Shown here: piece after piece, positions 22,149 through 30,743 of the stretch
Layout: every line of letters starts with the position of its first letter
Numbering within the stretch: position 1 is the stretch's first letter
Origin: Candidatus Kaiserbacteria bacterium
Lineage (GTDB): Bacteria > Patescibacteriota > Minisyncoccia > Phycocordibacterales > UBA2100
Direction: 5' to 3'
NCBI GenBank assembly: GCA_028286865.1
Contig: JAQBQU010000018.1
Coordinates: 1-40,790 of the forward strand
Length of the DNA: 40,790 nucleotides
Translations under genes and position numbers: made by a program
The notes under the pieces: generated by a model
The model's input: the letters and a program-made list of their open reading frames with translations, nothing else
Databases searched by the model: none
What the model was told of the DNA's origin: nothing

Positions 22149-22940
22149 ATGAACAAGAAAATTATTCTCGCATCGAGTGCCGTGTCCGTCGCTATGCTTA
22201 TGGCGGCACCGGTATTCGCAGACACAAACGGTTCAGCAAAGGTAGATGTCGGGGATCATGGCTTCGGCTTGAGCTCGATCGTTCAGCTCTTTAGCGGAAA
22301 GGGTCATGACGACCTTAAGGTGAAGGTCGAGAATTCGACCAGCACCAAGGACCGGAATGACAACGATAATGAAAATCGCGACGAACACAAGAGCGCGACT
22401 TCGACGAACGCACAGATCAAGACCGGTGTATCAGGAACCGTGACCGCTGTGAATGGTTCGACCATCACGCTGCGCGGCTCTGACAACGTCCTCTATACGA
22501 TCAACGCCGGATCCGCATCGTTTGTCGGAGCAGGGGACTTCAATGTCTCGCTCGCTGACATTCGCGTCGGCGATACGCTTGTCGTTCGCGGCACTGTTTC
22601 CGGAACGACGGTAACAGCAACAAAAATTGCTGACCAGGCGATCCGCGCGCGCGTATTCCTCAATGCCATCGGCGCTGCAGGAGCGGGAGTGGTGACCTCG
22701 GTCAACGGCTCGAGCTTCACGGTGACTCCGATCGGCCGTAATGCGACGACCACTGTCACGACCAACGGATCCACAAGCTACCTGGTCAACGGTACGGCGA
22801 GCACCTCAGCTGCGCTCACCGTCGGGTCACGCGTACTTATCGTAGGGACGACCACCAGTGATACGAGTATCTCGGCATCTCTCGTGAGCATCTTCTCGAA
22901 GGGATTCGGATTCGTGAAGCACATGTTCCACATCAAGTAA
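22149..22940 (+). CDS. Exported DUF5666 domain protein
   Basis: 263 residues. Signal peptide MNKKIILASSAVSVAMLMAAPVFA, then a charged linker (ENSTSTKDRNDNDNENRDEHKSATST), then two beta-barrel-like segments of DUF5666 type: GVSGTVTAVNGSTITLRGSDNVLYTINAG...VGDTLVVRGTVSG and GVVTSVNGSSFTVTPIG...LTVGSRVLIVGTTTS. The C-terminus ends SKGFGFVKHMFHIK without an anchor. Such proteins are common on CPR cell surfaces; function unknown. A strong terminator follows. Confidence 0.85.
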   Translation: MNKKIILASSAVSVAMLMAAPVFADTNGSAKVDVGDHGFGLSSIVQLFSGKGHDDLKVKVENSTSTKDRNDNDNENRDEHKSATSTNAQIKTGVSGTVTAVNGSTITLRGSDNVLYTINAGSASFVGAGDFNVSLADIRVGDTLVVRGTVSGTTVTATKIADQAIRARVFLNAIGAAGAGVVTSVNGSSFTVTPIGRNATTTVTTNGSTSYLVNGTASTSAALTVGSRVLIVGTTTSDTSISASLVSIFSKGFGFVKHMFHIK

Positions 22941-22960
22941 TATCTTGAGCGGAATAAAGG

Positions 22961-22992
22961 AGAACGGCGGCCTTATGGCCGCCGTTCTTTTT
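22961..22992. terminator. Intrinsic terminator between DUF5666 and MFS genes
   Basis: Perfect 12-bp stem AGAACGGCGGCC/GGCCGCCGTTCT, TTAT loop, T5 on the + strand. Confidence 0.92.
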
Positions 22993-22998
22993 GTATGC

Positions 22999-24417
22999 CT
23001 AATGTTGTAATGCCTCTGCGGGAGCTGATGCGTTCCTGAGGAAAAGATATGCGGTCAGTGCAGCGAGTGCGGCGAAGGCCGCTCCCGTAAGGAATGCCGA
23101 GTGATATCCGCCGTTGAGTGCCGCGATATGATCAGCTCCGATCGACGTAAGGGCGCTCGTGCGCGCCGCAGCGAGGCTTGCAAGGATAGCAAGACCCAAG
23201 GCTCCTCCCATCATGAATGCCGTGTTCACGACACCGGAGGCAAGGCCCGATTCATGCGAGGGCACATCGCTCATCGCCGCCAAAAGTACCGGATTGAACG
23301 CGACCCCTGCGCCGAAGCCGAGCAGTATCATGCCGGGCAAGACGTTCGCGAGGAAACTTCCGCCGACGGGAGCGAGTGCGAAGAGCACGAGCCCCAACGA
23401 TACGAGTATCATACCGAGAGCGAGCGGCTTACGTACTCCGAAGCGGTCGACGATCATTGCCGAAAGACCGAGAGAGAACGCCGCCATGATGAGATTGCCC
23501 GGCAAGAAGGCGAGACCCACCTGAAGCGGGGAGTATTGGAGGACGAGCTGCATGTAGAGCGCGGAGAGGAAGAACCAGGTGAACATCGATGCCGACCAGA
23601 GGATGCCGATGACACTCGAGACCGAGAGATTCCTGTTCTTAAACAGTGAAAGCGGCATGAGAGGTTTTTTCACATGCGTTTCGATATAGAGAAACGCGCA
23701 GAAGAGCACGATCGCCGCAGCAAGTGTTCCGAGGGTCTGCATCGAACTCCAGCCGAGCGCATTGCCGTTGACGATACCGTAGACCGCGAGCATGAGGGAT
23801 GCTGTGACGGTGACCGCGCCGCCGACATCAAGATGCTGCTTCTCTTCCGTCGGTCCGGTATTCGGTACCAAAAAAATGCAGAGCAGAAAGACCGCGATAC
23901 CGATCGGGATATTCACCAGAAAGACCCAGTGCCAGTCCAGAGAATTTACCAAGAGTCCGCCGAGAAGAACACCGACAGAGCCCCCGCCCGCGGAAACGAA
24001 CCCGTAGATGCCCATCGCCTTGGCGCGCTCGTGCGGCTGCGTGAACATGTTCATAAGGAGGGAAAGCGCCACCGCTGCCACTACTGCGCCGCCCACGCCC
24101 TGAACGGCGCGCGCGGCGATGAGCATCATCTGAGTACTGGCAAGTCCGCAGACAAGCGAAGCGATGGTAAAGAGGGAGAGACCGATGAGAAATAATCTGC
24201 GCTGTCCGTAGAGGTCGCCCATACGCCCTCCCAAAAGCAGAAATCCGCCGAAGGTCAGCATGTAGGCATTGATGACCCATGCCAGAGCAGATTCAGAGAA
24301 GCCGAGCTCCGTTCGAATAGACGGCAGCGCGATATTCACTATGGTCGTATCTATCACGATCATGAGTCCGCCCAAGCAGAGAATAATGAGTGCGATCCAG
24401 CGCCTATCTGTTTTCAT
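22999..24417 (-). CDS. MFS transporter, DHA2 (14-TM) drug/H+ antiporter type
   Basis: 472 residues with about 14 membrane segments. DHA2 markers: IMVIDTTIVNIALPSIRTELGFSESALAWVINAYML in TM1-2, the GGRMGDLYGQRRLFLIGL motif A, and the later FALAPVGGSFLANVLPGMILLGFGAGVAFNP. Predicted proton-coupled efflux of small toxic compounds from the cytoplasm; substrate unknown. Start at ATG 24417 rather than a GTG 7 codons upstream, because TATACT ends exactly 6 nt before it. Confidence 0.92.
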   Translation of the reverse strand: MKTDRRWIALIILCLGGLMIVIDTTIVNIALPSIRTELGFSESALAWVINAYMLTFGGFLLLGGRMGDLYGQRRLFLIGLSLFTIASLVCGLASTQMMLIAARAVQGVGGAVVAAVALSLLMNMFTQPHERAKAMGIYGFVSAGGGSVGVLLGGLLVNSLDWHWVFLVNIPIGIAVFLLCIFLVPNTGPTEEKQHLDVGGAVTVTASLMLAVYGIVNGNALGWSSMQTLGTLAAAIVLFCAFLYIETHVKKPLMPLSLFKNRNLSVSSVIGILWSASMFTWFFLSALYMQLVLQYSPLQVGLAFLPGNLIMAAFSLGLSAMIVDRFGVRKPLALGMILVSLGLVLFALAPVGGSFLANVLPGMILLGFGAGVAFNPVLLAAMSDVPSHESGLASGVVNTAFMMGGALGLAILASLAAARTSALTSIGADHIAALNGGYHSAFLTGAAFAALAALTAYLFLRNASAPAEALQH

Positions 24418-24423
24418 CGCAAG

Positions 24424-24429
24424 AGTATA
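24424..24429 (-). promoter_or_regulatory. Leaderless-type -10 of the MFS gene
   Basis: TATACT (complement), 6 nt, ATG at 24417. Confidence 0.55.
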
Positions 24430-24475
24430 ACCGCGCACGGTAAAAATTCATATGATCGGATACACAGTAATATCT

Positions 24476-24484
24476 TGCTACACT
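24476..24484 (+). promoter_or_regulatory. Leaderless-type extended -10 of the membrane protein gene
   Basis: TGC-TACACT, 6 nt, ATG at 24491. Confidence 0.55.
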
Positions 24485-24490
24485 ATAGTT

Positions 24491-24961
24491 ATGAAGCGCA
24501 AGAAGTTTCATCTGTCGCATTCGGTTATCGGCACTATCCTCTTCGTAATCGTCGAGGGAGTGTTTCTCACCGCGATCGCGCCGGTGCCGCTGCGTATCGC
24601 GCTTATCCTGCTCGCCGCGCTCGCGGGCGGGATCGCACACATCGTCGTCGCGACCGAGGTCATAGAAGAAGTGCGCAACGCGCGGCACCTCCTGGTCCTT
24701 CTCTCGGCGGTCGTCGCCATCTTCGTGGCGTTCTTCGCGTTCCAGTATTGGTTCCTGATCTCAAGCGCGCCCGGAAGCTTCCCCGGCCTCGGCACGGGCG
24801 GCACTGATCTATTGCTTCACAGCACTATGATATTCGTATTCAATCCGATCTTTCTGCCCGCGACCGCCGCTGCGCGGTTACTCCTTCTTATCAATACATT
24901 CGGAGCGCTCGCGCTCGTCCTTTTCATTCTGCAGAACGTGTGGCAGATACGCGGCAAGTAA
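24491..24961 (+). CDS. Four-TM membrane protein of unknown function
   Basis: 156 residues, basic N-terminus (MKRKKFHLSH) then four hydrophobic spans (VIGTILFVIVEGVFLTAIA, ALILLAALAGGIAHIVVA, LLVLLSAVVAIFVAFFAFQYW and LLLLINTFGALALVLFIL). An extracytoplasmic or cytoplasmic loop carries SSAPGSFPGLGTGGTD. I recognise no family. It ends 1 nt before the convergent metallophosphoesterase stop, with no terminator between. Start supported by the adjoining TGC-TACACT promoter. Confidence 0.7.
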   Translation: MKRKKFHLSHSVIGTILFVIVEGVFLTAIAPVPLRIALILLAALAGGIAHIVVATEVIEEVRNARHLLVLLSAVVAIFVAFFAFQYWFLISSAPGSFPGLGTGGTDLLLHSTMIFVFNPIFLPATAAARLLLLINTFGALALVLFILQNVWQIRGK

Positions 24962-24962
24962 G

Positions 24963-26057
24963 CTATTTGAACGTCAGGACCACGATCTCGCTTTTGGTCC
25001 CGACCCGAAGCGGCGGACCCCAGGTCCCCACTCCGCTCGAGGTATACACCTGCATGTTTTTGAGGCGATTGAGACCGTATGCAAAGCCCTTGTATGCGCG
25101 CTGCGCAAAATATTCGAGCGGCCACATCTGTGCCTGGTGCGTGTGTCCCGATATCTGGAGCGATATGCCGGCAGCTTCGGCAATAGCGAGGTCCTTCGGC
25201 TCATGCTTCAGTAGAATTGAAGGCTTGTCGCGGTCGATCGAAAGCGTGTTCAGAATTTCTTTGAAGCGAACCGCATCTGATGTGCTCTGATAATCAACAC
25301 CGATGAGCTGCAGACCGTCTATCTCTTTTATCTCATCGTCGAGTACGTTCATGCCACCTGAGCGAATTGCGGTGACAAATTCGTTGCGGAACCCGTATTC
25401 TTCGTGATTGCCGGTTATGAAATAGACGCCCTGCGGCGCCGCGAGCGCTGCAAGCGGCTCAGAGAGTAATGGAATGTCTCCCGCACCTTTGCCGTCAAAA
25501 ATGTCCCCACCGAGAAAAATTATCGAAGGCGATAGTTCCGCGATTCTTCGCACCACGGCTCGTGCAAACTCCGGTCCATGAAGTTGACCCAAGTGCAGGT
25601 CGCTTACCCACACTGCTTTTCTATCCATCCACGAAGCAGGGAGATTCGGAAGGGTCACCGGTACCTGTGTCACAACTATCCGTCGTGCGTTGTAGATGCC
25701 GTACGTACTCACAAGGATCGCTCCCGCAAACAAGTAGGCGCCTATTGGGCTCAGTGCGGGGAAAAATATCACCAGCAGACCGTAGACGATAGCGGCGCAG
25801 AAGAGATAAAAGAATGCGCCGATCCACACTGCGGACGCGGTATACCAGATGCGCGTGAGCGCGTTAAAGTACCAATTAGTGACGAACACCGAGACGATAA
25901 AACTGAGCGTGAAGAGACCGATCGCGCTCCCCAGAATGGTGAGGGCGATCGTATCGGTGATACCGAAGGCGAGAGCGACTGCATCGTATATAACGAAACT
26001 GCAGAGACTCAGAAGTCCCGTCAAGACCAGAAGGAATGTGATAATTGTCGTACGCAT
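24963..26057 (-). CDS. Membrane-anchored metallophosphoesterase
   Basis: 364 residues. Four membrane segments (about residues 3-110) are followed by a calcineurin-like phosphoesterase domain with all motifs: VSDLHLGQLHG, GGDIFDG, GNHEEYG, LKHEPKD and SGHTHQAQMWP. This layout matches the YkuE/YaeI group, some of which hydrolyse UDP-sugar lipids or phosphodiesters near the membrane. Substrate unknown. Start at ATG 26057, 14 nt after the GST stop; a longer frame would run through the GST gene. Cotranscribed with GST under a TTCAT-box promoter. Confidence 0.9.
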   Translation of the reverse strand: MRTTIITFLLVLTGLLSLCSFVIYDAVALAFGITDTIALTILGSAIGLFTLSFIVSVFVTNWYFNALTRIWYTASAVWIGAFFYLFCAAIVYGLLVIFFPALSPIGAYLFAGAILVSTYGIYNARRIVVTQVPVTLPNLPASWMDRKAVWVSDLHLGQLHGPEFARAVVRRIAELSPSIIFLGGDIFDGKGAGDIPLLSEPLAALAAPQGVYFITGNHEEYGFRNEFVTAIRSGGMNVLDDEIKEIDGLQLIGVDYQSTSDAVRFKEILNTLSIDRDKPSILLKHEPKDLAIAEAAGISLQISGHTHQAQMWPLEYFAQRAYKGFAYGLNRLKNMQVYTSSGVGTWGPPLRVGTKSEIVVLTFK

Positions 26058-26071
26058 TGCGCGTTGGTGGG

Positions 26072-26734
26072 CTAATCGAATTTCGGCATACACACGGCGG
26101 GTCCGTCTTTCGCCGCCTTGTCGACGTTCTCCAGTGCGCGCAAGGTGGCCGGACGCGATCCGATGGCTTTGTACCACTTTTCGACGCTCGGATACTCCTC
26201 GAGCTTTATGAATCCGGTCGAGATGCCTGCCTTGATCCACGGCCAGGTCGCGATATCGGCGATCGAATATTCGCCGGCAAGATATTCCACCGCGCTCAAG
26301 CGTGTATTCATGACGCCCATGAGCCGATTCGATTCGTCGCTGTAACGCTTGGTAGGATATTCGATCCGCTCGGGTGCATATTTGATGAAATGGTTGGCCT
26401 GACCGAACATCGGGCCGACGCTGGCCATTTGGAACATGAGCCATTCGATAGTCGTTGATCTGGCAGCCGTATCAGTAGGCAGGTACTTGCCGTATTTTTC
26501 GGCCAAGTAGATCAGGATGGCGCCGGATTCGAATATGGTGAGTGCGCCTCCTTCGGCATCCTCATCCACCAACACCGGGATCTTATGGTTCGGGTTCATC
26601 GCGAGGAATTCCGGCGTCTTTTGTTGGTCTTTGGAGATGTTCACCGGGATCACTTCGTAGGGAAGTGCCAATTCTTCGAGCATGATCGGCACCTTATAGC
26701 CGTTGGGAGTCTTCCAGGTATAGAGTTTTAACAT
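26072..26734 (-). CDS. Glutathione S-transferase-like protein (YfcG/Nu-class-like)
   Basis: 220 residues with the thioredoxin-like N-domain (KLYTWKTPNGYKVPIMLEELALPYEVIPVNI, NHKIPVLVDED and the ESGAILIYLAEKYG motif that binds the gamma-glutamyl part) and the all-helical C-domain with SIADIATWPWIKA. Closest in appearance to E. coli YfcG/YghU, which act as disulfide-bond reductases with glutathione. Whether this organism has glutathione is unknown. First gene of a two-gene operon with the metallophosphoesterase. Confidence 0.92.
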   Translation of the reverse strand: MLKLYTWKTPNGYKVPIMLEELALPYEVIPVNISKDQQKTPEFLAMNPNHKIPVLVDEDAEGGALTIFESGAILIYLAEKYGKYLPTDTAARSTTIEWLMFQMASVGPMFGQANHFIKYAPERIEYPTKRYSDESNRLMGVMNTRLSAVEYLAGEYSIADIATWPWIKAGISTGFIKLEEYPSVEKWYKAIGSRPATLRALENVDKAAKDGPAVCMPKFD

Positions 26735-26760
26735 AGAGGAATATCTAATGATATGGTCAA

Positions 26761-26792
26761 AGTATACATCTTTACTATGTAAAGTTCATGAA
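26761..26792 (-). promoter_or_regulatory. TTCAT-box promoter of the GST operon
   Basis: In gene orientation: TTCAT, 6 bp, TACAT (complement of 26777-26792), 10 bp, TATACT (complement of 26761-26766). Predicted leader about 20 nt. Confidence 0.55.
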
Positions 26793-26826
26793 TTGAGCTT
26801 CTGTATGCGAGGCGTCGCTGCCGCGG

Positions 26827-26835
26827 TGGTACACT
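26827..26835 (+). promoter_or_regulatory. Leaderless-type extended -10 of the cyo operon
   Basis: TGG-TACACT, 6 nt, ATG of cyoA at 26842. No TTCAT box at the expected distance. Confidence 0.6.
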
Positions 26836-26841
26836 TTTGCC

Positions 26842-27771
26842 ATGAGTCGTGGAAATATTCTTGCCGGTCTCCTGACCGTCGTCGCTCTGGGCGCGTGCGT
26901 TGCGGTATATCTGCATGGCGCCAACATTCCGGTCCTGCAGCCGCATGGTCCGGTAGCCCGCGGCGAGTTGTGGGTCATGACAGTGACATTGCTTCTGTGC
27001 GCTGTGGTCGTGATACCGGTTTTTGTGATGCTGTTCTCATTTGCATGGATGTTCCGCGCGGACAGACCGCGGTCGCGCAGGTGGCACATGCCTGATTGGG
27101 ATCACTACAGCGTCGAAATGGAACTGATCTGGTGGATCGTTCCGAGCATCATCATCGCGATACTCTCCGTTATCGCGTGGCGAAGTTCGCATCAATATGA
27201 TCCGTATCGCGCGCTCGGCCGCGGAGCACCTCTTGAGATACAGGTGGTCGCACTCGATTGGAAATGGCTCTTTATCTATCCGCAGCAGGGTATCGCGAGC
27301 GTGAATATGGTCGAATTCCCGGAGAATGTTCCCGTGCGCTTTGTGCTTACGGCCGATGCGCCGATGAATTCCTTCTGGATACCGAGCCTCGGCGGGCAGA
27401 TCATGGTCATGCCCGGAATGACAACGCAGCTCAATCTCTTGGCGAATGACCGGGGGACGTACACCGGCCTTTCGGGAAATCTCAGCGGACGCGGATTCGC
27501 CGGCATGACGTTCGCCGCGCAATCGGTGACCCAAGCAGAATTCGATCAATGGGTCGCGAGTATTCACGACACATCTCTCCCGCTCGATTCCACATCGTAC
27601 AAGCTGCTTGCCAAGCCGAGCGAGAACGATCCGGTCGCATTTTATGCGCCCGTCGATAGTGCGCTGTACGGACAGATCGTTATGAAGTCCATGATGCCGG
27701 AGCATGAGATGATGCAGGGAATGATGCAGATGCCCAATGGGATGATGATGAACGAATCTTCTATGCCATGA
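26842..27771 (+). CDS. cyoA: Cytochrome o quinol oxidase subunit II
   Basis: 309 residues. A lipobox-like VALGAC with Cys19, two membrane segments and an external cupredoxin domain with DWKWLFIYPQQGIASVN, APMNSFWIPSLGGQIMVMPGM and NLSGRGFAGMTF. The CuA ligand set of cytochrome c oxidases is missing, as in quinol oxidases. Odd: the C-terminal 27 residues are very Met-rich (MMPEHEMMQGMMQMPNGMMMNE), a pattern seen in copper-binding tails and absent from typical CyoA. Overlaps cyoB by 4 nt (ATGA). First gene of the cyoABCDE operon. Confidence 0.96.
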   Translation: MSRGNILAGLLTVVALGACVAVYLHGANIPVLQPHGPVARGELWVMTVTLLLCAVVVIPVFVMLFSFAWMFRADRPRSRRWHMPDWDHYSVEMELIWWIVPSIIIAILSVIAWRSSHQYDPYRALGRGAPLEIQVVALDWKWLFIYPQQGIASVNMVEFPENVPVRFVLTADAPMNSFWIPSLGGQIMVMPGMTTQLNLLANDRGTYTGLSGNLSGRGFAGMTFAAQSVTQAEFDQWVASIHDTSLPLDSTSYKLLAKPSENDPVAFYAPVDSALYGQIVMKSMMPEHEMMQGMMQMPNGMMMNESSMP

Positions 27772-29753
27772 GTTGGTCACTGATATTCGGAAGCCTCACA
27801 TGGTCGGTCTTCCCGCATAATCCCATCGCACTGTTCGGCGCAGCGGTAGTCGTCTTGGGCACGATAGGGGCGGCATGGGCACTGAGTTATCTCGGGCTCT
27901 GGCGGGTGCTCTGGCGCGAGTGGTTCACGTCGCTCGACCCGAAGCGCATCGGGGTCATGTATCTGATCGTCGCTTCGACGATGCTCGTGCGCGGCGGCAT
28001 CGATGCGCTCCTGATGCGCGCTCAGCAGGCGACATCGGTCGGAGCATCCCAGGGGATACTCACGGCGGAGCACTTTCAGCAGATATTTTCCGCGCACGGA
28101 TCGATCATGATCTTCTTCGTAGCGATGGGTATGATGTTCGGTATCATCAACCTCATCGTGCCGCTGCAGATCGGCGCGCGCGACGTCGCGTTCCCGTTCC
28201 TCAATTCGGTGAGCTTCTGGCTCTTTGCGGCGGGGGCGATACTTATCAATGTGTCGCTGGTCCTCGGAGATTTTTCGGCAGCAGGGTGGCTGTCGTACCC
28301 GCCGCTCTCCGAACTCGCGTATAGCCCGACGAGCGGCGTGGATTACTGGATATGGAGCCTCCAGATAGGTGGCATCGGAAGCCTGCTCTCAGGGATCAAT
28401 TTTCTGGTCACCATCATCAAAATGCGCTGCACCGGCATGACCTATATGCGCATGCCGATGTTCGTGTGGACCGTGCTCGGCGCGATGGCACTCGTGGTGT
28501 TCGCGTTCCCGATACTGACGGCCACTCTGGCACTGCTTTCGCTCGATCGCACGCTCGGCATGCATTTCTTCACGGCGGGCGGTGGCGGGAACATGATGAT
28601 GTATGTGAATCTCATCTGGGCGTGGGGACATCCCGAGGTATACATTCTTATTCTTCCGGCGTTCGGCATTTTTTCCGAGGTCGTCCCGGTGTTCTCCGCA
28701 AAAAAACTTGCCGGTTACACATCGATGGTGCTTTCCGTCGTCGGCATTGTCTTCCTCTCATTTACCGTATGGCTTCATCACTTTTTTACGATGGGAGCCG
28801 GAGCGAACGTCAACGCCGTTTTCGGCATTATGACGGCGGTGATCGCCATTCCCACGGGGGTCAAGATATTCAACTGGCTTTTTACGATGTATCGCGGGAG
28901 GATCCGCTTCGAGGCGCCGATACAGTGGTTCATGGGATTCGTGGTCCTCTTTACGCTCGGCGGTGTGGCGGGAGTACTTTTGGCGGAGCCACCCGCTGAT
29001 TATCAGCTGCACAACAGTCTCTTTTTGGTCGCACACTTTCACACCATGATCGTGAGCGGCGTTCTTTTTGGGTATTTTGCGGGGATCGTGTATTGGTTTC
29101 CGAAGATATTCGGCTTCACTCTGGATCGCGTGCTTGGCCGCCGGGCATTCTGGCTCTGGCTTGTCGGATTTGTGCTCGCATTCGGTCCGCTCTATATACT
29201 CGGCTTCATGGGAGCGACGCGGCGCATCGACCACTACGCGGCATCGACAGGGTTTCAGCCGCTCTTTCTGGTGGCGGGTGTCGGCGCACTTTTGATCGCG
29301 GGCGGATTCGCATTTCAGATCGCCCAGCTCGTGCGAAGTATCCGGCAGCGCGAATTGCACCGGGACACGACAGGGGATCCGTGGGACGGTCATACGCTTG
29401 AATGGTCGATCCCGTCGCCGGCGCCGTTCTATAATTTTGCCGTTCTGCCCATCGTGCACGCGCGCGATGCGTTCTGGGCGATGAAGCGCGGCCGGGTACC
29501 GTATCAAACGCACGGCTTTGAAGATATCCGTCTTCCGAAGAACAGCGCGCTCGGCATCCTGATCGCCGGGTTCGTGCTGGTACTCGGATTTGCAGTCGTA
29601 TGGCACATCTGGTGGCTCGCGCTGGCGGGAGTTGTCGGTGCGATATCAGTCATCGTGATGCGCACCTTCGACGAGGATACCGAATACACCATTCCCGCAT
29701 CGGAGGTCATGCGCCACGACGCATCTGTCCGGCACGGCATACATACGATATGA
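27768..29753 (+). CDS. cyoB: Cytochrome o quinol oxidase subunit I
   Basis: 661-residue heme-copper oxidase core that oxidises quinol, reduces O2 to water and pumps protons. Every key residue is present with a constant +4 offset from the E. coli protein as I recall it: low-spin heme ligands His110 and His423, CuB ligands His288, His337 and His338 with the crosslinked Tyr292, high-spin heme ligand His425, D-channel Asp139, Glu290, K-channel Lys366, and the quinol site Arg75, Asp79, His102 and Gln105. The C-terminus FDEDTEYTIPASEV also matches. Very close to proteobacterial CyoB, suggesting transfer. ATGA overlaps on both sides indicate coupled translation. Confidence 0.98.
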   Translation: MSWSLIFGSLTWSVFPHNPIALFGAAVVVLGTIGAAWALSYLGLWRVLWREWFTSLDPKRIGVMYLIVASTMLVRGGIDALLMRAQQATSVGASQGILTAEHFQQIFSAHGSIMIFFVAMGMMFGIINLIVPLQIGARDVAFPFLNSVSFWLFAAGAILINVSLVLGDFSAAGWLSYPPLSELAYSPTSGVDYWIWSLQIGGIGSLLSGINFLVTIIKMRCTGMTYMRMPMFVWTVLGAMALVVFAFPILTATLALLSLDRTLGMHFFTAGGGGNMMMYVNLIWAWGHPEVYILILPAFGIFSEVVPVFSAKKLAGYTSMVLSVVGIVFLSFTVWLHHFFTMGAGANVNAVFGIMTAVIAIPTGVKIFNWLFTMYRGRIRFEAPIQWFMGFVVLFTLGGVAGVLLAEPPADYQLHNSLFLVAHFHTMIVSGVLFGYFAGIVYWFPKIFGFTLDRVLGRRAFWLWLVGFVLAFGPLYILGFMGATRRIDHYAASTGFQPLFLVAGVGALLIAGGFAFQIAQLVRSIRQRELHRDTTGDPWDGHTLEWSIPSPAPFYNFAVLPIVHARDAFWAMKRGRVPYQTHGFEDIRLPKNSALGILIAGFVLVLGFAVVWHIWWLALAGVVGAISVIVMRTFDEDTEYTIPASEVMRHDASVRHGIHTI

Positions 29754-30355
29754 CATACGACCATATACACGATCATCAGATGCTTTCGACCGAAGCACGC
29801 GCGGAAGATAACGCGACGCTCTTCGGATTCTGGATGTATCTGATGAACGATTTCGTCTTCTTCGCGAGCCTTTTTGCCGTGTACCTTGTGCTTCGCGGCA
29901 ACGTGTTCGGTAGCGTCGGAAGCGACATGTTCAATATGCCGCTCGTCCTCGCCGAATCGATCGCACTTCTGACGAGTAGCGTTACCTACGGGCTCGCACT
30001 TTTGGCCGCGCGCAGAGAGGACACATCCGCGGTACTGCGCCGGCTCTGCGTCACCTTCGTGCTCGGCGCGGCGTTTTTGTCGATGGAATTGGTGGAATTC
30101 GGACGGCTTATTGCCGCGGGGCACGGTCCGTCGGCGAGCGCATTTCTATCGGCCTACTTTACCCTTATCGGAGCGCACGGGCTCCACATCGCGGCGGGGC
30201 TGATCTGGATGGCTGCGCTCATGGTCGTCATCCTGCGCCGCGGACTCACGCGCTTCACCCTCCGAAAGCTGATGCTCCTGGGACTATTCTGGCACTTTCT
30301 TGACCTCATTTGGATATTTATTTTCGCGATCGTGTATCTTACAGGGATCATATGA
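29750..30355 (+). CDS. cyoC: Cytochrome o quinol oxidase subunit III
   Basis: 201 residues, five membrane segments. LFGFWMYLMNDFVFFASLFAVYLVLRG, AYFTLIGAHGLHIAAGLIWM and LFWHFLDLIWIFIFAIVYL are the conserved subunit III blocks, with the Glu-bearing FLSMELVEF helix. The start is the ATG at 29750 overlapping the cyoB stop by 4 nt; longer frames lie inside cyoB. Supports assembly and stability of the catalytic subunit. Confidence 0.96.
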   Translation: MTYDHIHDHQMLSTEARAEDNATLFGFWMYLMNDFVFFASLFAVYLVLRGNVFGSVGSDMFNMPLVLAESIALLTSSVTYGLALLAARREDTSAVLRRLCVTFVLGAAFLSMELVEFGRLIAAGHGPSASAFLSAYFTLIGAHGLHIAAGLIWMAALMVVILRRGLTRFTLRKLMLLGLFWHFLDLIWIFIFAIVYLTGII

Positions 30356-30741
30356 GCACCAACAATTATTTCGAAGAGATCGGAGCGTGGCCGTTCCGAA
30401 CACACTCGCTCGGAGGCATGTACGGCTGGGGATATGTATTGTCGCTGCTGCTCACGATCGCATCGTATGAGGCAGTGATGCATCATATCGCGAGGTACTC
30501 GGTGCTGATCGTGCTCGTGCTGGTACTCGCTTGCGTGCAGTTCGCGGTACAGCTGGTCTGCTTTCTGCATCTCGGCCGCGAGACCGTATCGCGCGAGCGC
30601 TTTATCGTGCTGTCGTGCACGGCACTCATCGTGATCATTCTTCTGAGCGGGTCGCTCTGGATCATGTTCGCGCTGAATGAGCGAATGGTGCCGTCGTCGG
30701 ATGAGATGACACAGTATATGAAAAGCCAGCAAGGTATCTGA
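30352..30741 (+). CDS. cyoD: Cytochrome o quinol oxidase subunit IV
   Basis: 129 residues, three membrane segments, with GWGYVLSLLLTIASYEAVMHH, ACVQFAVQLVCFLHLGRE and the final IVIILLSGSLWIMFALNERM, typical of CyoD. Start at ATG 30352 overlaps cyoC by 4 nt (ATGA). It is thought to help assembly of the CuB site. Confidence 0.94.
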   Translation: MSTNNYFEEIGAWPFRTHSLGGMYGWGYVLSLLLTIASYEAVMHHIARYSVLIVLVLVLACVQFAVQLVCFLHLGRETVSRERFIVLSCTALIVIILLSGSLWIMFALNERMVPSSDEMTQYMKSQQGI

Positions 30742-30743
30742 GT

